Shown here in pieces: positions 1-12,971 of a DNA stretch of 64,000 nucleotides. This DNA comes from Ryuthela nishihirai. Lineage: Eukaryota; Arthropoda; Arachnida; Araneae; Heptathelidae. The position numbers and the translations under genes are program-made. The notes under the pieces were generated by a model. That model was not told the DNA's origin. It saw nothing but the letters and a program-made list of their open reading frames with translations, and made no database searches. Where the stretch lies: the NCBI GenBank assembly GCA_038380435.1, contig JAWZYU010000013.1, positions 62,026,946 to 62,090,945 on the forward strand, in the 5' to 3' direction. Positions within the stretch are counted from its first letter, which is position 1, and each line of letters opens with the position of its first letter.

Positions 1-829
1 GCGTGTCTGCTGAGAAGCAGACCCACGCCTTGGTGATGCTTATTGTCGTCCCTCCCTGAAAAGAGAAATTTAAGATTATTTTTAAAATCTGACCTTTATC
101 TGTCCATCTGGTCTCTTGCAAGCCGAGAATATCTAAATTATAATGGTGGAATTCTTGTGTCAGGACATCAAGAGAAAAGGCTCTGTTTCAGAGTCCTCAC
201 ATTCCAACTACCTATGGAGAGAAAATGGTTAGTGGGATGTTTAAAGAAACTATGTTTATTGAGAGAGGGAATGCCGACAATATCAAACAGCCCCCTAATC
301 GCAGACATGGGGCAAAGACCCGTTCCCCCACTACTAAAGGCTGAAGCCATCTACACTGGAAGACTTCCTCCAATGTAGAATTTGACGATGCCAATAGAAG
401 CAAAGAGTTCAGGTGCCTGCGATGACTTCTGCTCAGGATTATCCACCAGCTGATAAACATATTCTGTGAATCTATTCACTTGGGGCTGTCAACCCACAAA
501 CAAACAGAAAACACAGCGGAAGATTTTCCCTCCACAGAAGCCCACCAGTGCAGCAAAATCAGGATCCATAATCAAGCTCAGAGCCATATATCTGTCCACT
601 CCAGTAGGTTTATATGGTCAGCACCAGGACCCTGAGTGGTCGACCACTCCTCAGCAGGGTAGAAAAAAAAGAAAAGTAGCCATAGTTGTCCAGATCAGTA
701 GGCCACACTAATCTGGCAGCCCTCCCCTTCCGTTCACTTCCACAAGAGTGTATCTCTTTTGAAAGTTACTAACGGTCAGCACCACGAGAGTACAGGGTCG
801 GACATTAGGTGCTAGGCCTGGCCGGTTCT
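1..829 (-). mobile_element. RTE-like LINE copy A, 5' part, cut by window edge
   Basis: This is the antisense copy of the 5' region of the abundant RTE/BovB-like LINE. Read on the minus strand it runs from the element's 5' end (about 829) through the untranslated leader into the start of the APE-type endonuclease, and stops at the window edge. It matches the plus-strand copies at 31559-32400 and 53530-54190 almost base for base, including the leader around 31560-31900 and the region encoding the conserved SWNVRTL segment. The 5' boundary agrees with the copy at 31559 (both begin near AGAACCGG), so it probably marks the true 5' end. The translation is interrupted by small changes. The rest of the copy would lie to the left of this window. 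Confidence 0.85.
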
Positions 830-1001
830 ATGCATCATCACAGGTGCATAGCTCTGAAGATAGGTACATAGCTCACAGGTGCATAGTATAGACTGGTACA
901 TCTAGCATAGACAGGTTCAGCTAGGCAGGTACATAGCTCAGTGCATAGCATCACAGGTTCATAGCTCTCCTTCCAGTGACTACCTAGCTACCATTTACAG
1001 A
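830..1001. repeat. degenerate short tandem repeat (caggt-gcatagct units)
   Basis: Units resembling CAGGTGCATAGCT or GGTACATAGCTCA recur irregularly about ten times between the 5' end of LINE copy A and the start of copy B. No coding potential is seen. It is not present upstream of the other LINE 5' ends in this window, so it belongs to the flank rather than to the element. Confidence 0.6.
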
Positions 1002-3451
<2,450 letters not shown>

Positions 3452-4782
3452 AATATTATCCCTATTTTCAAAAAAGGTGATCGCAGTCCTTGTGGTAACT
3501 ATAGGGGTATCAGCTTACTCTCTGTTCCAGGTAAAGTTCTGTCCATGATTGTGCTTAATAGAATTAAGAATCTGGTTAACAATCAATTGCGTGATGAGCA
3601 ATGTGGATTCAAAAGTGGTAGGGAATGTGTGGATCAGATATTTTCACTTAGGCAGATCCTTGAGAAATGTTTAGAGTTTCAGAAACCTTTGGTTGCTAGC
3701 TTTGTTGATTTCAAAAAGGCTTTCGACTCTGTTGATCGTCATAATTTGTAGGTGATTGTGAAATCATATGGTATACCAGACAAGTTAGTTAACATAATGA
3801 AAGCTCATTATAATAATACTGAGTCGTGTGTGAGAGTTGGCAAAGCTTGTAGCAATTGGTTCAGCATTAGTTCTGATGTTCGACAAGGGTGCGTTTTGTC
3901 TCCTTTTCTCTTTAGCTTGGTTATTAATTACGTTATTCGAACTTCAAGAGAAAGATTTTGGCCTTAAATGGACTGGAGGTATGAAAATATCTGATTTAGA
4001 TTATGCTCATGATTTAGCCCTTTTGGCAAATGAAGTTGATGCCTTGAACTCTTTCATTCGAGCTGTTGATCAGACTGGTAGTCGAGTAGGTTTGGTTGTA
4101 GACAGAGAGAAAACTAAAGTGATGAAAATTGGTCAGGCAAGTTGTGATTCAGTTAATCTGAATGGTTGCAGTCTTGAACAGGTGTCACAGTTTAATTTCT
4201 TTGGGAGCTATGTAACAGATACTGGTGATGTGCGGGATGAGGTTAAACAGACGAATAGGGATTGCTGCCGGAACTTTTAAGAATCTATGGAGTATGTGGA
4301 GAAATAGGCGTATACACCTAAAGACTAAAATTAGACTATAATAGTTTGGTTTTTTCTAGGGTTAGTTATGGTAGTGAAACTTGGACACTGTGTAAACAAG
4401 ATAAGAGGAAACTAGCTGCTATTGATTCTATATGCTTACGTTGTATCTTGGTATTAGGTGGTTCAACTTTGTAAGTACTGTTGAGGTTAAGCAAAGGAGT
4501 CTGCAACCTCCTTTAAGCAGCATATTGTGCAGAGAGAGACTCCTCTGGTTTGGCCACGTTGTCCTATGGATAATTACAGATTGGCGAATAGGGTTATGAA
4601 CAGTGTGCCTAAAGGCGTCAGAAAGTGGGGGGAGACCTAGAATGCGGTGGGCATACAATGCCAAACAGGACCTTGTTAGAATTGGTGTGCAGTGGCCAGA
4701 TGCAGCAGATGTAGCTCAGGACAGATATACTTGGAGAACTAAATTGCACAGTGTGGTTGGACCTCCGTAGCCCATGGCTGCT

Positions 4783-4853
<71 letters not shown>
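3452..4853 (+). mobile_element. RTE-like LINE copy C (right part of copy B), RT to 3' tail
   Basis: Continuation of the plus-strand copy that starts at 1002. It begins in the first reverse transcriptase block (3465-3530), passes the FVDFKKAFDSVDRHN segment (3695-3750, then a stop), the YAHDLALLA block (4003-4030; the catalytic YADD is changed to YAHD), the GSETWTL region (4370-4390, frameshifted) and the 3' end, finishing in a (GAT)n tail at 4784-4853. Several frameshifts and stops make it a pseudogene. The changed first aspartate of the YADD box would by itself inactivate the polymerase. Confidence 0.85.
4784..4853. repeat. (GAT)n microsatellite, LINE 3' tail
   Basis: About 23 GAT units follow the LINE end GTAGCCCATGGCTGCTT. 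The arrangement is the same as the inverted tail at 1111-1222. Confidence 0.95.
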
Positions 4854-4855
<2 letters not shown>

Positions 4856-4992
4856 TGTAAAACTATATTATAAAACAAGCATTACATATTCTTCAGAAGT
4901 GATTTTTTAAATTTTTTTCATTTAAATATATTATTTTATCATAAGATACATTTATAGAATTCTGTGAATTTTTGTGTGTCCAGATATTTTAA

Positions 4993-5139
4993 AAAATCCT
5001 CAAGCAGCTGCTTGCCACAGAGACAGGTATCGGTGAGTTTAATAAGCCATAGACAAGATCTGTGAAGAAGCCGCAACCTCAGAGAAACACAACACGAATA
5101 TCCATACCTTACTTGGGCTCAAACCTAAGTCCCTTTTAA
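4993..5139 (-). mobile_element. tRNA-derived SINE (family 1), diverged copy
   Basis: On the plus strand it begins TCAAGCAGCTGCTTGCCACAG and ends near GGGCTCAAACCTAAGT, the inverse of a B-box-like segment. It matches the SINE copies at 13899 and 42690 with substantial divergence. Its tRNA-like head is truncated near the left end of the mariner element at 5147. Confidence 0.6.
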
Positions 5140-5146
5140 ATATATA

Positions 5147-6761
5147 CAGGGTGATTGTAAACTCTTTCTACAAAAAAGAGGGGTGATAGTACACATGAAG
5201 ACATATAATTGTTGCAATGGAACCTAGGGTTGCATTCCACTTCTTCCGCCAGAGAAGTGTAAAGTTATTTATCCACGTTGATTCTTCAACAGATTTTTAT
5301 CCACGTTGATCCTTCAACAGCGAAAACAAAGTCACCTTACCAATTTATGAGTTGCTTAATTACATTCGAGTCAGAGAAAGACTCAAAGTAGCTGCTCAAA
5401 ATGGCGTTCGAGGGCGTTGTTGCACAGCCCACACCGGTGAAGGAAGGACTGTCGCACCCTCTCATAGGCTCCTGGTGTTGTGGTCTTCTCCGCTGCAACA
5501 CCGATTCTCGCGACGAGATCTTCCAGGGAGTTCACAGGTGTTTCGTACACAAGTGTTTTCATGTGCCCCCAGAAGAAAATGTCTAGTGGAGTCCGGGGAG
5601 TGTGGAGGCCAAGCCACAGGTCCACCACGTCCAATCCACTGGCCGGGGTATGTTGCATTTAGGAAATATCGGACCTCGATTGAAAAGTGTGTTGGGGCCC
5701 CCATCATGCATAAACCACGTGTCACTCTGCGTGGTGAGCGGAACACCCTGCAACAGATTGGGAAGCACTTGCTCCAGAAACACACGGTATGGTGCACCGG
5801 TCAGTCGTTCTGGCAAGAGGTAAGGTCCCACCAGACAATCATGCAGGATACCTGCCCAGATATTGAAGACAAATTTCTGCTGGTGTTTACGAGGGTCAGT
5901 GACGTGCGGTTTCTCTTGAGCCCAAACGTGCTGGTAGTGATTATTGAAAATGCTTTCAAGGGTAAACGTGGCATCATCACTAAATAACACTAATGCGGAA
6001 ATTGCGGATTAACATTGTTCATCTGGAGCATCAACCTAACAAACTCTACCTGGCGGGGCTAGCCATCTTCGTTCAAAGCTTGGACCTTCTTCACCTGGAA
6101 GGGATGCATCGGTGCCTTATGTAGGACATTCCACACCGAGCTTTGACAAACTCCCATTTCGAATGACACCACTCGCGTACTTGTGAAAGGAACTTCTGCA
6201 AATCGCTGCAAAACACGTTCTTCCATTTCCGGTGTCTGCACACATCGCGAACGTCCAGTATCACTCATTGAGATAGCCAATGAGTCAGTTTCACGCACTC
6301 TTCGATCAACAGTGGCGAAGGTCGAATGATAAGGAATACGACGATTTGGAAATCTCTCACGGTGCAATCTTTGTGCTTCACGTCCTTTACCACCGGCTTG
6401 ACCGTACATCAGATGCATATCCGCAAATTCCTCGTATGTGTAGTCTTCCAGGACTTCACGAATATGCCATTATGCAATATCATCAACATGTGACGTTATC
6501 ACGGTAATGTCGATGAATGGGTTCGGCTGCGTTTTTAAATGTTTGTTCTTAATCGTCTACGCACTTGCTCAGCGCACCTGATTTGAATCTTGTGTTTTTC
6601 ATGCACCGGTTGTAAATACTTGTGCATGCGTGGCGTTTTTCGAAAGTACTCTTTTCTGGCGGAAAGAGTGGAATGCGACCCTAGGATTCATTGCAAAAAA
6701 TTTCCATCTTGATGTCTACTATCACCCCTCTTTTTTGTTGAAAGAGTTTACAATCACCATG
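5147..6761 (-). mobile_element. Tc1/mariner-superfamily element (DD41D-like), 1615 bp
   Basis: The imperfect terminal inverted repeats are about 110 bp long. The left end reads CAGGGTGATTGTAAACTCTT and the right end, reversed, CATGGTGATTGTAAACTCTT, and the match continues inward past GAGGGGTGATAGTA and TTCCGCCAGA. The element is bordered by TA on both sides (5145-5146 and 6762-6763), the expected target duplication of this superfamily. The interior encodes a transposase on the minus strand. Confidence 0.9.
5383..6457 (-). pseudogene. DUF4817/DDE transposase, frameshifted
   Basis: Transposase pseudogene inside the element at 5147-6761. The N-terminal helix-turn-helix region (about 6060-6420, with MHLMYGQAGGKGREAQRLHR) is the DUF4817-type DNA-binding domain common in arthropod transposons. 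The DDE domain follows: LFSDDATFT near 5960-5990 (first D), WFMHDGG near 5690-5720 (second D) and WIGRGGPVAWPP...TPLD near 5580-5640 (third D). After allowing for the frameshift just past the second D, 41 residues separate the last two acidic positions, so it looks like a DD41D member. The start is unclear because an in-frame stop follows the upstream ATG. The C-terminus ends at 5383. At least two frameshifts make it inactive. Confidence 0.8.
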
Positions 6762-9072
6762 TATAATACACTAAATATATTTAAATACAATTATTTCGTG
6801 GTAAAATATTTGCATTTTCTTAGGCGCCCAACTGCATTACTGGCTTAATGAAGCCCAACCAGAAGTGGTAGAGCTCTGCAAATTGGCAACTTGAGTAATC
6901 CGGGTGGTAGATCTCGGGATAAAAAGCGAAACTTGACCTCAGGATATGTCTATCCTTCAAGGTCAAGTAAAGATCAGGTAATAGTCAAATTCTTGATCTA
7001 CATATGCTAAAAAACCTGAAAATTATTGCTTATGAGTACTTCGAGTAGATCTGAGTAATATTTCGAAATTTTGAATCCGATGAATCCTCCTAGGTAATAG
7101 GTCAAATTCAATGTACTGGTGTTAGAGAGATCTGCATTCGTGCATTAGAAATATTTTTGGTTAAAGGTAAAAAAAATGGTTAGAGTTTTCAAATCCGGTA
7201 TCGCATTCGACTTCAAATGCTAATCGTAGTAATTGTCGAGAAATCTAAAGAAATTGAATACGAAACGCTGAATGAATAACGTTAAAGAATTACTCATCTT
7301 TTTGAATCGTTCTTCTTAACTAAAACAGAGAAATTTAAGGAAAAACAAACAAGACAACTGGTGTCGAATACCGATCTGAAACTGTGTTTTGATATTTCCT
7401 TTCTTCTTGAGAGTGTGAAAAATATCGAATTTGCTGAGAAGGACCTGTATGTATATGAAATGATGCATAATTATTGTAGTCATTTCCTCTGTTTCTTTCG
7501 AACCTGCTAGGGTTTGAGCACACTTCATTTATGTCAAAAATGTTTCAAAAGATAAATTACAGTGTTTTTTTTTTTTTCAATGCTAAAAAGCAACTGCGAA
7601 TCGCTGGATAATATAATCCATTTACCTTTATCGAATAAAAATATTTTCTATTAAAATCATAGGCGTTTGCATGCTAATAATATTTCTATTCAGGATTTAA
7701 AGTCCGTTTTTTTGCAAGCAGCAGCCATAAAAATATCGATCCATCATTTCACATATACACAGGTCATTTGAAATAAATTCGAGACCTTTCACACTCTCAA
7801 GAAGAAAGGAAATAGAAAAACAAAATTGCAGATCGATATTCAACATCACTTTTCTTGTCTCTTTTTCCTTAAATGAATAGAGTAGAATGTCTCAAAAATG
7901 TCATTTTGCGGTTGCTATTTTCTTGATTGTTATCACTTTGTGGTGGAGGATGCAGATATAAACATATCCGAAGATATCAATATATAAACCAAATATTGGA
8001 AATTTGCAACTTAGTTCAATAAGTCTATTTTTTTCCGTTAACTCTTTATTTACTTTTCATTTACATATACAGAGTTGATCATAGCAAGCTCTAAAAGCGT
8101 GAGTGTAAAACCAAATGCTACAACTATACTCCTTACAAATAGCACATACAGTTAATAGAGAAAATAGAAGAAATATTAGATTTTATTTTCGTTGGTTCGG
8201 CGGGTACTTGAGCGATTGATACAATATTTCGTATGATGGTCCCATTTAGGTCTAGCCCTGTTGGATTAACCGATTAGGTACCTAGCTGGGGTGGGTCGGG
8301 AGTACATCCTGTAAAATTATCGAAATTTCTGGGGCAGCTGCTTTCGCGTACTTTGTGACAGGAGCAATACATTGTGAATAGTACGTTAACGGTGGAAAGT
8401 TGTGAACGAAGTAAGGTAGCAGTTATCAATGGACATCCAACGCCAGTTTGGATGGATTTAAATAGTTCGTTCATAAAACCTTTATGCCGTGCTCAAAAAT
8501 TTTGAAATATATGAAGCTGCAGTTGGAGCGTTCAGTAAAATGATGTAACTGAGTTTGTATTTAAACATCAATTTTGAATTACCTCACGGAAACGTATAAG
8601 ATTAAAGATCGAATATCTATTACTATTATCGAATTAATACTAAGTGAAGGAAAACAACGGAACGTTCCGAAATTTATGGTATGGTGCATTCAAATGATTG
8701 AATACTAGTTCTAAAATTAAAAAAAATATATATATGTAGCGAAAATATTTCAACTGTTAGAAATTTGATAGAGAAACTGAAACATATGAAATAAAAAAAA
8801 AAAAACTGAAAAACAACAACGCCGCTTTAAACAGCAGAAAGTTATACTTGAAAATTTCCTAATTCGTAATCTAATATTACCCCACTAGTAAACAAAGATT
8901 TTAATTAGATCCTAATCACGGCTGGAAATTTGAAGGAACGGCGGATTTACGCCTTTCCTCAGTTATTTTTTTTAATTAAGTATACTTAATGACAGTAAAT
9001 AGATTCACCGTATGTATCTCCATTCCTTTGTAACATTTGTAGTCATAATTTCTGGTATTTTGAACAGGTGTT
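6762..9072. other. AT-rich intergenic or intronic sequence with an inverted repeat
   Basis: No gene was recognised. The stretch contains the inverted repeat listed at 7334-7876. The longest open stretch (minus strand, 8274-8474) is cysteine-containing but has no start context or family I can name. Confidence 0.5.
7334..7876. repeat. inverted repeat, arms about 140 bp, spacer about 265 bp
   Basis: Arm 7334-7475 (containing CCTTTCTTCTTGAGAGTGTG) pairs with arm 7740-7876 (containing CACACTCTCAAGAAGAAAGG). The match extends outward to TTTAAGGAAAAA / TTTTTCCTTAAA and inward to ATCATTTCA. The arms differ by small indels. No target duplication is evident. It could be a fold-back or MITE-like element. 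Confidence 0.65.
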
Positions 9073-9401
9073 TTATATATTGCTCAACGCTTCCGTGTCA
9101 ACTAGGGGGTCTTTTTTCAACTGATCTTGGAACATTTGCCTAGTTCTGAAACACATTTCCACCTCTGATCTTAATGTTAATGTATTTGACTTTGACAAGA
9201 AAATAGATCTGATATATAATTACAGTCAATGTAATTGTGTATCGTAACATCATATATGAATTAATCGGGAAATGGAATGCGCGTTTTCAAAAGCGCTTAT
9301 TATTGTCTCTTTTCAAATTAAGAACTTTGTAAGGAGGAAATTTTAACTAATGGATGATTTGGAAACTGCGAAGGACAATACTTTATTATTATCTATAGAT
9401 C

Positions 9402-9487
9402 TCAGACCTTCTACTATGGCATATAAACTGACAGGCTCCTGTCAGACCTCTGTGGCAAGCAGCTGCTTGAGGGGGTATTTTTATAGA
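9402..9487 (+). mobile_element. SINE family 1, 3' fragment
   Basis: Contains the characteristic 3' half: ACTGACAGGCTCCTGTCAGA, then CAAGCAGCTGCTTGAGGGGG and a T-rich end. The tRNA head is missing (5'-truncated). Confidence 0.7.
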
Positions 9488-9980
9488 GCCTATAAAATAG
9501 AAGAAACACATTTTTTCATTTATCTCTTAAAGCAAAAAATATTTGAATGTCTATAGAAGAGGAGACAACGAAAATATTAAAATGACCAGTTTTAAAAACA
9601 AAAATCATGTAGATATGTTTAAGTTTTGTTTATAAAGTCTTAATATAAGGTGTATTGATTTCTTCGAGGAATTCATTTGCATGTATAGCTGGAATATTTC
9701 CGTACATAGTTATTATTAAACCATTTATTATACACTGGCGGAAATTGAAAAAAGAACACCCAGGAGAAATTCCTTTGTGGACGTCATATTATAATACATT
9801 AATAGTTAAGGGCAGCAGAAACCATGATCCAAGAATTGAATCGAAGATTGAAAGTCTTTGGATGAAATGATGAGGTCACTGAGGATGACAACATGCAAAT
9901 ATACGCAGCGCATATTTAAGGACTAGAGTTTGAAGAAACAAGTTATTCGTCTTGTGTCGTACTATTATCATATTATAATG

Positions 9981-10016
9981 GTAACTATTTACATATTATA
10001 ATATGTAAATAGTTAC
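9981..10016. repeat. perfect 36-bp palindrome
   Basis: GTAACTATTTACATATTA is followed directly by its exact reverse complement, with no spacer. It lies in the 5' untranslated part of the Tc1-like element, upstream of the transposase remnant. Confidence 0.9.
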
Positions 10017-10082
10017 GATTATATACATATTATAATACAAATCGTTGCCTGATATTTTTTCTGAATTGTGTAATCAACCATA

Positions 10083-10961
10083 GTGTTCGAATATTTATTT
10101 GAGCGACTGTACGATGGTGGCGTTAATGGTCAGAAGAGCATTCGCACACTCGCAGACATGGTTCTGGGCAACACAGAGTTACGGATGCATGAGAGGATCG
10201 GCATATCAGCAGGGCAGCGGTGGCAGAGCGGAGGGCTGCGGCGTCTCAAATTCAATCCTTGGTCGTATCAAGGTGTCTACAAGAATGACACGTAATCGTC
10301 TTTTGGAAGCAGGACTGCGGGCACGTGTACCGCTGGCATGGTACCACTGTCACCTCGTCAGTATCTAGCATGTTTGCAATGGTGTCCAGAACGAGTTCAT
10401 TGGAGGGAAGAATGACAGTCTGTGGTCTTCAGTGATGAAAGCCGATTCTGCTTAGGAGTGTCTGATGGTTGTTCACGCGTCCGAAGGCGACAAGGTGAAC
10501 GGTTTCTTCCGTCGTGCGTCCGCCAACGACATCAGGTCCCACGCCAAGCATCATGATGTGGGGAGCGATTAGTTATCAATCTCGCATGTGTCTGGTGTTT
10601 CTACAGGGTACACTGAACAGGAATACGTACGTCAGCCACATCGCACAGCCGGTCGTCCTGCCATATTCGCGTTTAATCTCAAATGCGATATTCCAGCAGA
10701 TAACGCCCGTCCACACTCCGACCGAGCAACTCAATATGCCCTTCAGGCAGTATACGAACTCCCTTGGCCAGCCCTCTCTCCAGACTTGTCTCCAATAGAG
10801 CATGTCTGGGACTGGATCGGACAAAGTCTCTTCCACGAACCACTGTAGGCAACGACTATCGCTGAATTATACGTCCAATTTGAAAGCGCTTGGAATGGTA
10901 TCCCCCAGCGTGATATTCAGCATTTGTACGACCGCTTGCATGCCAGACTGGAAGCTTGATT
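10083..10961 (+). pseudogene. Tc1-like DDE transposase, frameshifted
   Basis: Fragments appear in order: an N-terminal DNA-binding region (10083-10290), VFSDESRFCLGVSDG near 10425-10470 (first catalytic D), MMWGAISYQSRMCLVFLQGT near 10553-10612, DNARPH near 10700 (second D) and SPDLSPIEHVWDWIG near 10780-10820 (final E). About 32 residues separate the last D and E. The C-terminal segment (LYDRLHARLEA) ends near 10961. At least three frame changes separate these blocks, so it is a pseudogene. The block order and motifs are those of arthropod Tc1-like transposases. Confidence 0.85.
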
Positions 10962-11668
10962 GCTGCTCGAGGAGGTTCAACACCTTATTAAAATGTGCCT
11001 TCTGTAAAATGTAATGCTTATTAAAAGGTAAAACAAACATTGATTCACTTCACACGTGTGATCATTGTCTTTTTTGAATAAGTTCTTTCTACTAAATAAA
11101 TCTCTGATTATGCTTCAATGATTAATGGTGTTCTTTTTTCAATTTCCGCCAGTGTACAAGATGAATGGTACTGTATGCAAGCCGGTGTTGCCCCTTTTTG
11201 GGTTAAAAAAACAGGAGCATAACTGAAGTGGGATGCTTTACTATAATCTTTGAGAGTGTTAGAATATGAAAAGGCAGCAGATTTACATATTATTATGATT
11301 TGTGTTCAGACTTAGGAAGCAGTAAAATTAATATTGAATAGTAATATTAATTAAAATATATTTAGTATAATAAAAAATACTTAGAAGGCAACAATGGCTT
11401 TGAGAGTGGTTTCGTTTTCCCCTAGGAATAGCAACGTATTTATGTTTGCTTGTAGCAAGATTCCTTTAGGAATTTTGACTTGAAATTTAGCAGTGAAACT
11501 CGGATCAAAACCAGAGACAATTTGTGAAAATTTGTAAAATTTACCACGACTTTCCGATTAGCAGTGGCTCCTAGAGACACACATAATATTCCTTTTTAAT
11601 ATAGATGACGTTGAGCAAATGGAATTTTATGACACAATGATCAATTTGACAATTTAAAAAGGTCTTAC

Positions 11669-11730
11669 GTCACGTTGCACTTTCTGAGGCAGGCAATCAA
11701 TTGCTTTTTCTCTTGCTTCAGAACCCTTGT
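11669..11730 (-). CDS. candidate exon 2 of a small secreted protein gene
   Basis: On the minus strand a strong acceptor (TTTTTTTCCACAG) is followed by a 62-nt open exon and a strong donor (GAC|GTAAGA). Joined to the G left over from exon 1 (18525-18612), the first codon becomes GAC and the frame reads DKGSEAREKAIDCLPQKVQR plus one aspartate. The phase agreement (exon 1 ends in phase 1, this exon needs one donated base) supports linkage, although the implied intron of 6.8 kb is filled with transposons. Read in another phase the sequence ends in a stop. The exon has one cysteine and many charged residues, as in small secreted arthropod proteins. I recognise no specific family. Confidence 0.45.
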
Positions 11731-12054
11731 CTGTGGAAAAAAAGGAATTTCGTTTTATTCAATTAAATTCGTAATCATTCCAAATACCAAATAAATGAAA
11801 CTATTAAATAATGACAAAATGTGCCACTTTGGTCAGAGTTACTGAATTTCATTTTCAAGTGAGACAATTTCCTGCTGTCCTGGATTTCGAATTCCTCCTT
11901 AAACGAGAAGTGAGCTTGGGAAACTATCACTGTCCAGAGATAAGTGTAAACAAAAGAAGTCACACAACCGAACGTAGAGTCCAATGTTTGGCTTGGAAAG
12001 TCGGATGGGGCTTAAATTCGTTACTCTGTGTACCAGAGAGTCATACATTGTGCA

Positions 12055-12200
12055 CGCTGAAGATCATGCAGAGGATGCCTTTGACAGGAGGCTACCATCT
12101 GTCTTCTGACAGCTGTCCAGTGGGCCCCTTCACCCAATCCTCTGTGCTCGTTGTAAAATCGACATTTTGGCCATTGTGTAGAAAAAAAAAGTGACGTTCA
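12055..12200 (+). mobile_element. SINE family 2 fragment
   Basis: Matches the body of the SINE-like repeat at 19605-19928 (opposite strand) and at 39682-39860. The shared core is GGCTACCATCTGTCTTCTGA followed by CAGCTGTCCAGTGGG and a CTTCACC segment. The tRNA head is missing. Confidence 0.65.
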
Positions 12201-12971
12201 GAGCTAAAAACCCCAACTCTTCTCATACAATTTGCAAACACATACACAAGAACTTGCCTGTAAATTTGATAGTCAGGTACGCTGACCTCCACATCAAGTA
12301 AGGCTAAATTTTTCTTGCATTTTGATTCTATTTTCAGTAAATTTCTATGATTTCAAAATTTAACAGCGTCTGATAGACGACACTCATACTTTATATGGCG
12401 TACGACTAAAGAACTATGGAAACTGAACAGTACGATAATTGCAAAAAAATATGGTTCAGTCCTACATTGCAATAGATTTTTAGTGTTCTTATTCTAATCA
12501 GCTAGTGGAAAAATGTAAAGCAATTATTGAAAGAAGACACATTATGAAATCTATGGTGTTACAATATTACGCTTTTTTTTCCTAAAACTGAAACCTCAAT
12601 TGAACAAGACAGACGTTTAGAAGTTAAAAATACTAAGATTAAAAAATATATCTTTTAGAAAAACTGTTTTAATAACATGACAAGTTTGTCTCAGGTACTG
12701 TGAAATTAGGAGTTGACAAATGGAATAATTTTTATGAATTTTCTTTGTTTGTAGTGATGTATCCAACTCACCATGATGTCAGCCACACTTCGAAAGAATA
12801 TCAAGATATCAACAACAAAAAAATGCAGAATATGCTAAAAATAACAGTTTAACACATTTGGAACAGTTTTTCGTAAAGTATGCCAGATATGCCGAAAATT
12901 ATGACGAAACGACATTATTTATTCAGTGTAGAGATAATATGAATTTAAAACAACTTTCTACAGCAATTCGT

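Larger units (their letters stand above)
9733..11154 (+). mobile_element. Tc1-like transposon, 1422 bp, perfect 28-bp TIRs
   Basis: Both ends carry the same 28-bp terminal inverted repeat (CACTGGCGGAAATTGAAAAA, then AAGAACACC), perfectly matched between 9733-9760 and 11127-11154. TA flanks each end (9731-9732 and 11155-11156). The interior encodes a broken Tc1 transposase on the plus strand. Intact ends beside a ruined gene suggest recent movement using another copy's enzyme, or slow decay at the ends by chance. Confidence 0.93.

Noticed and set aside
5352..5987. 211-codon plus-strand open frame
   Set aside because: It is antisense to the DDE transposase, which has recognisable catalytic motifs on the minus strand.
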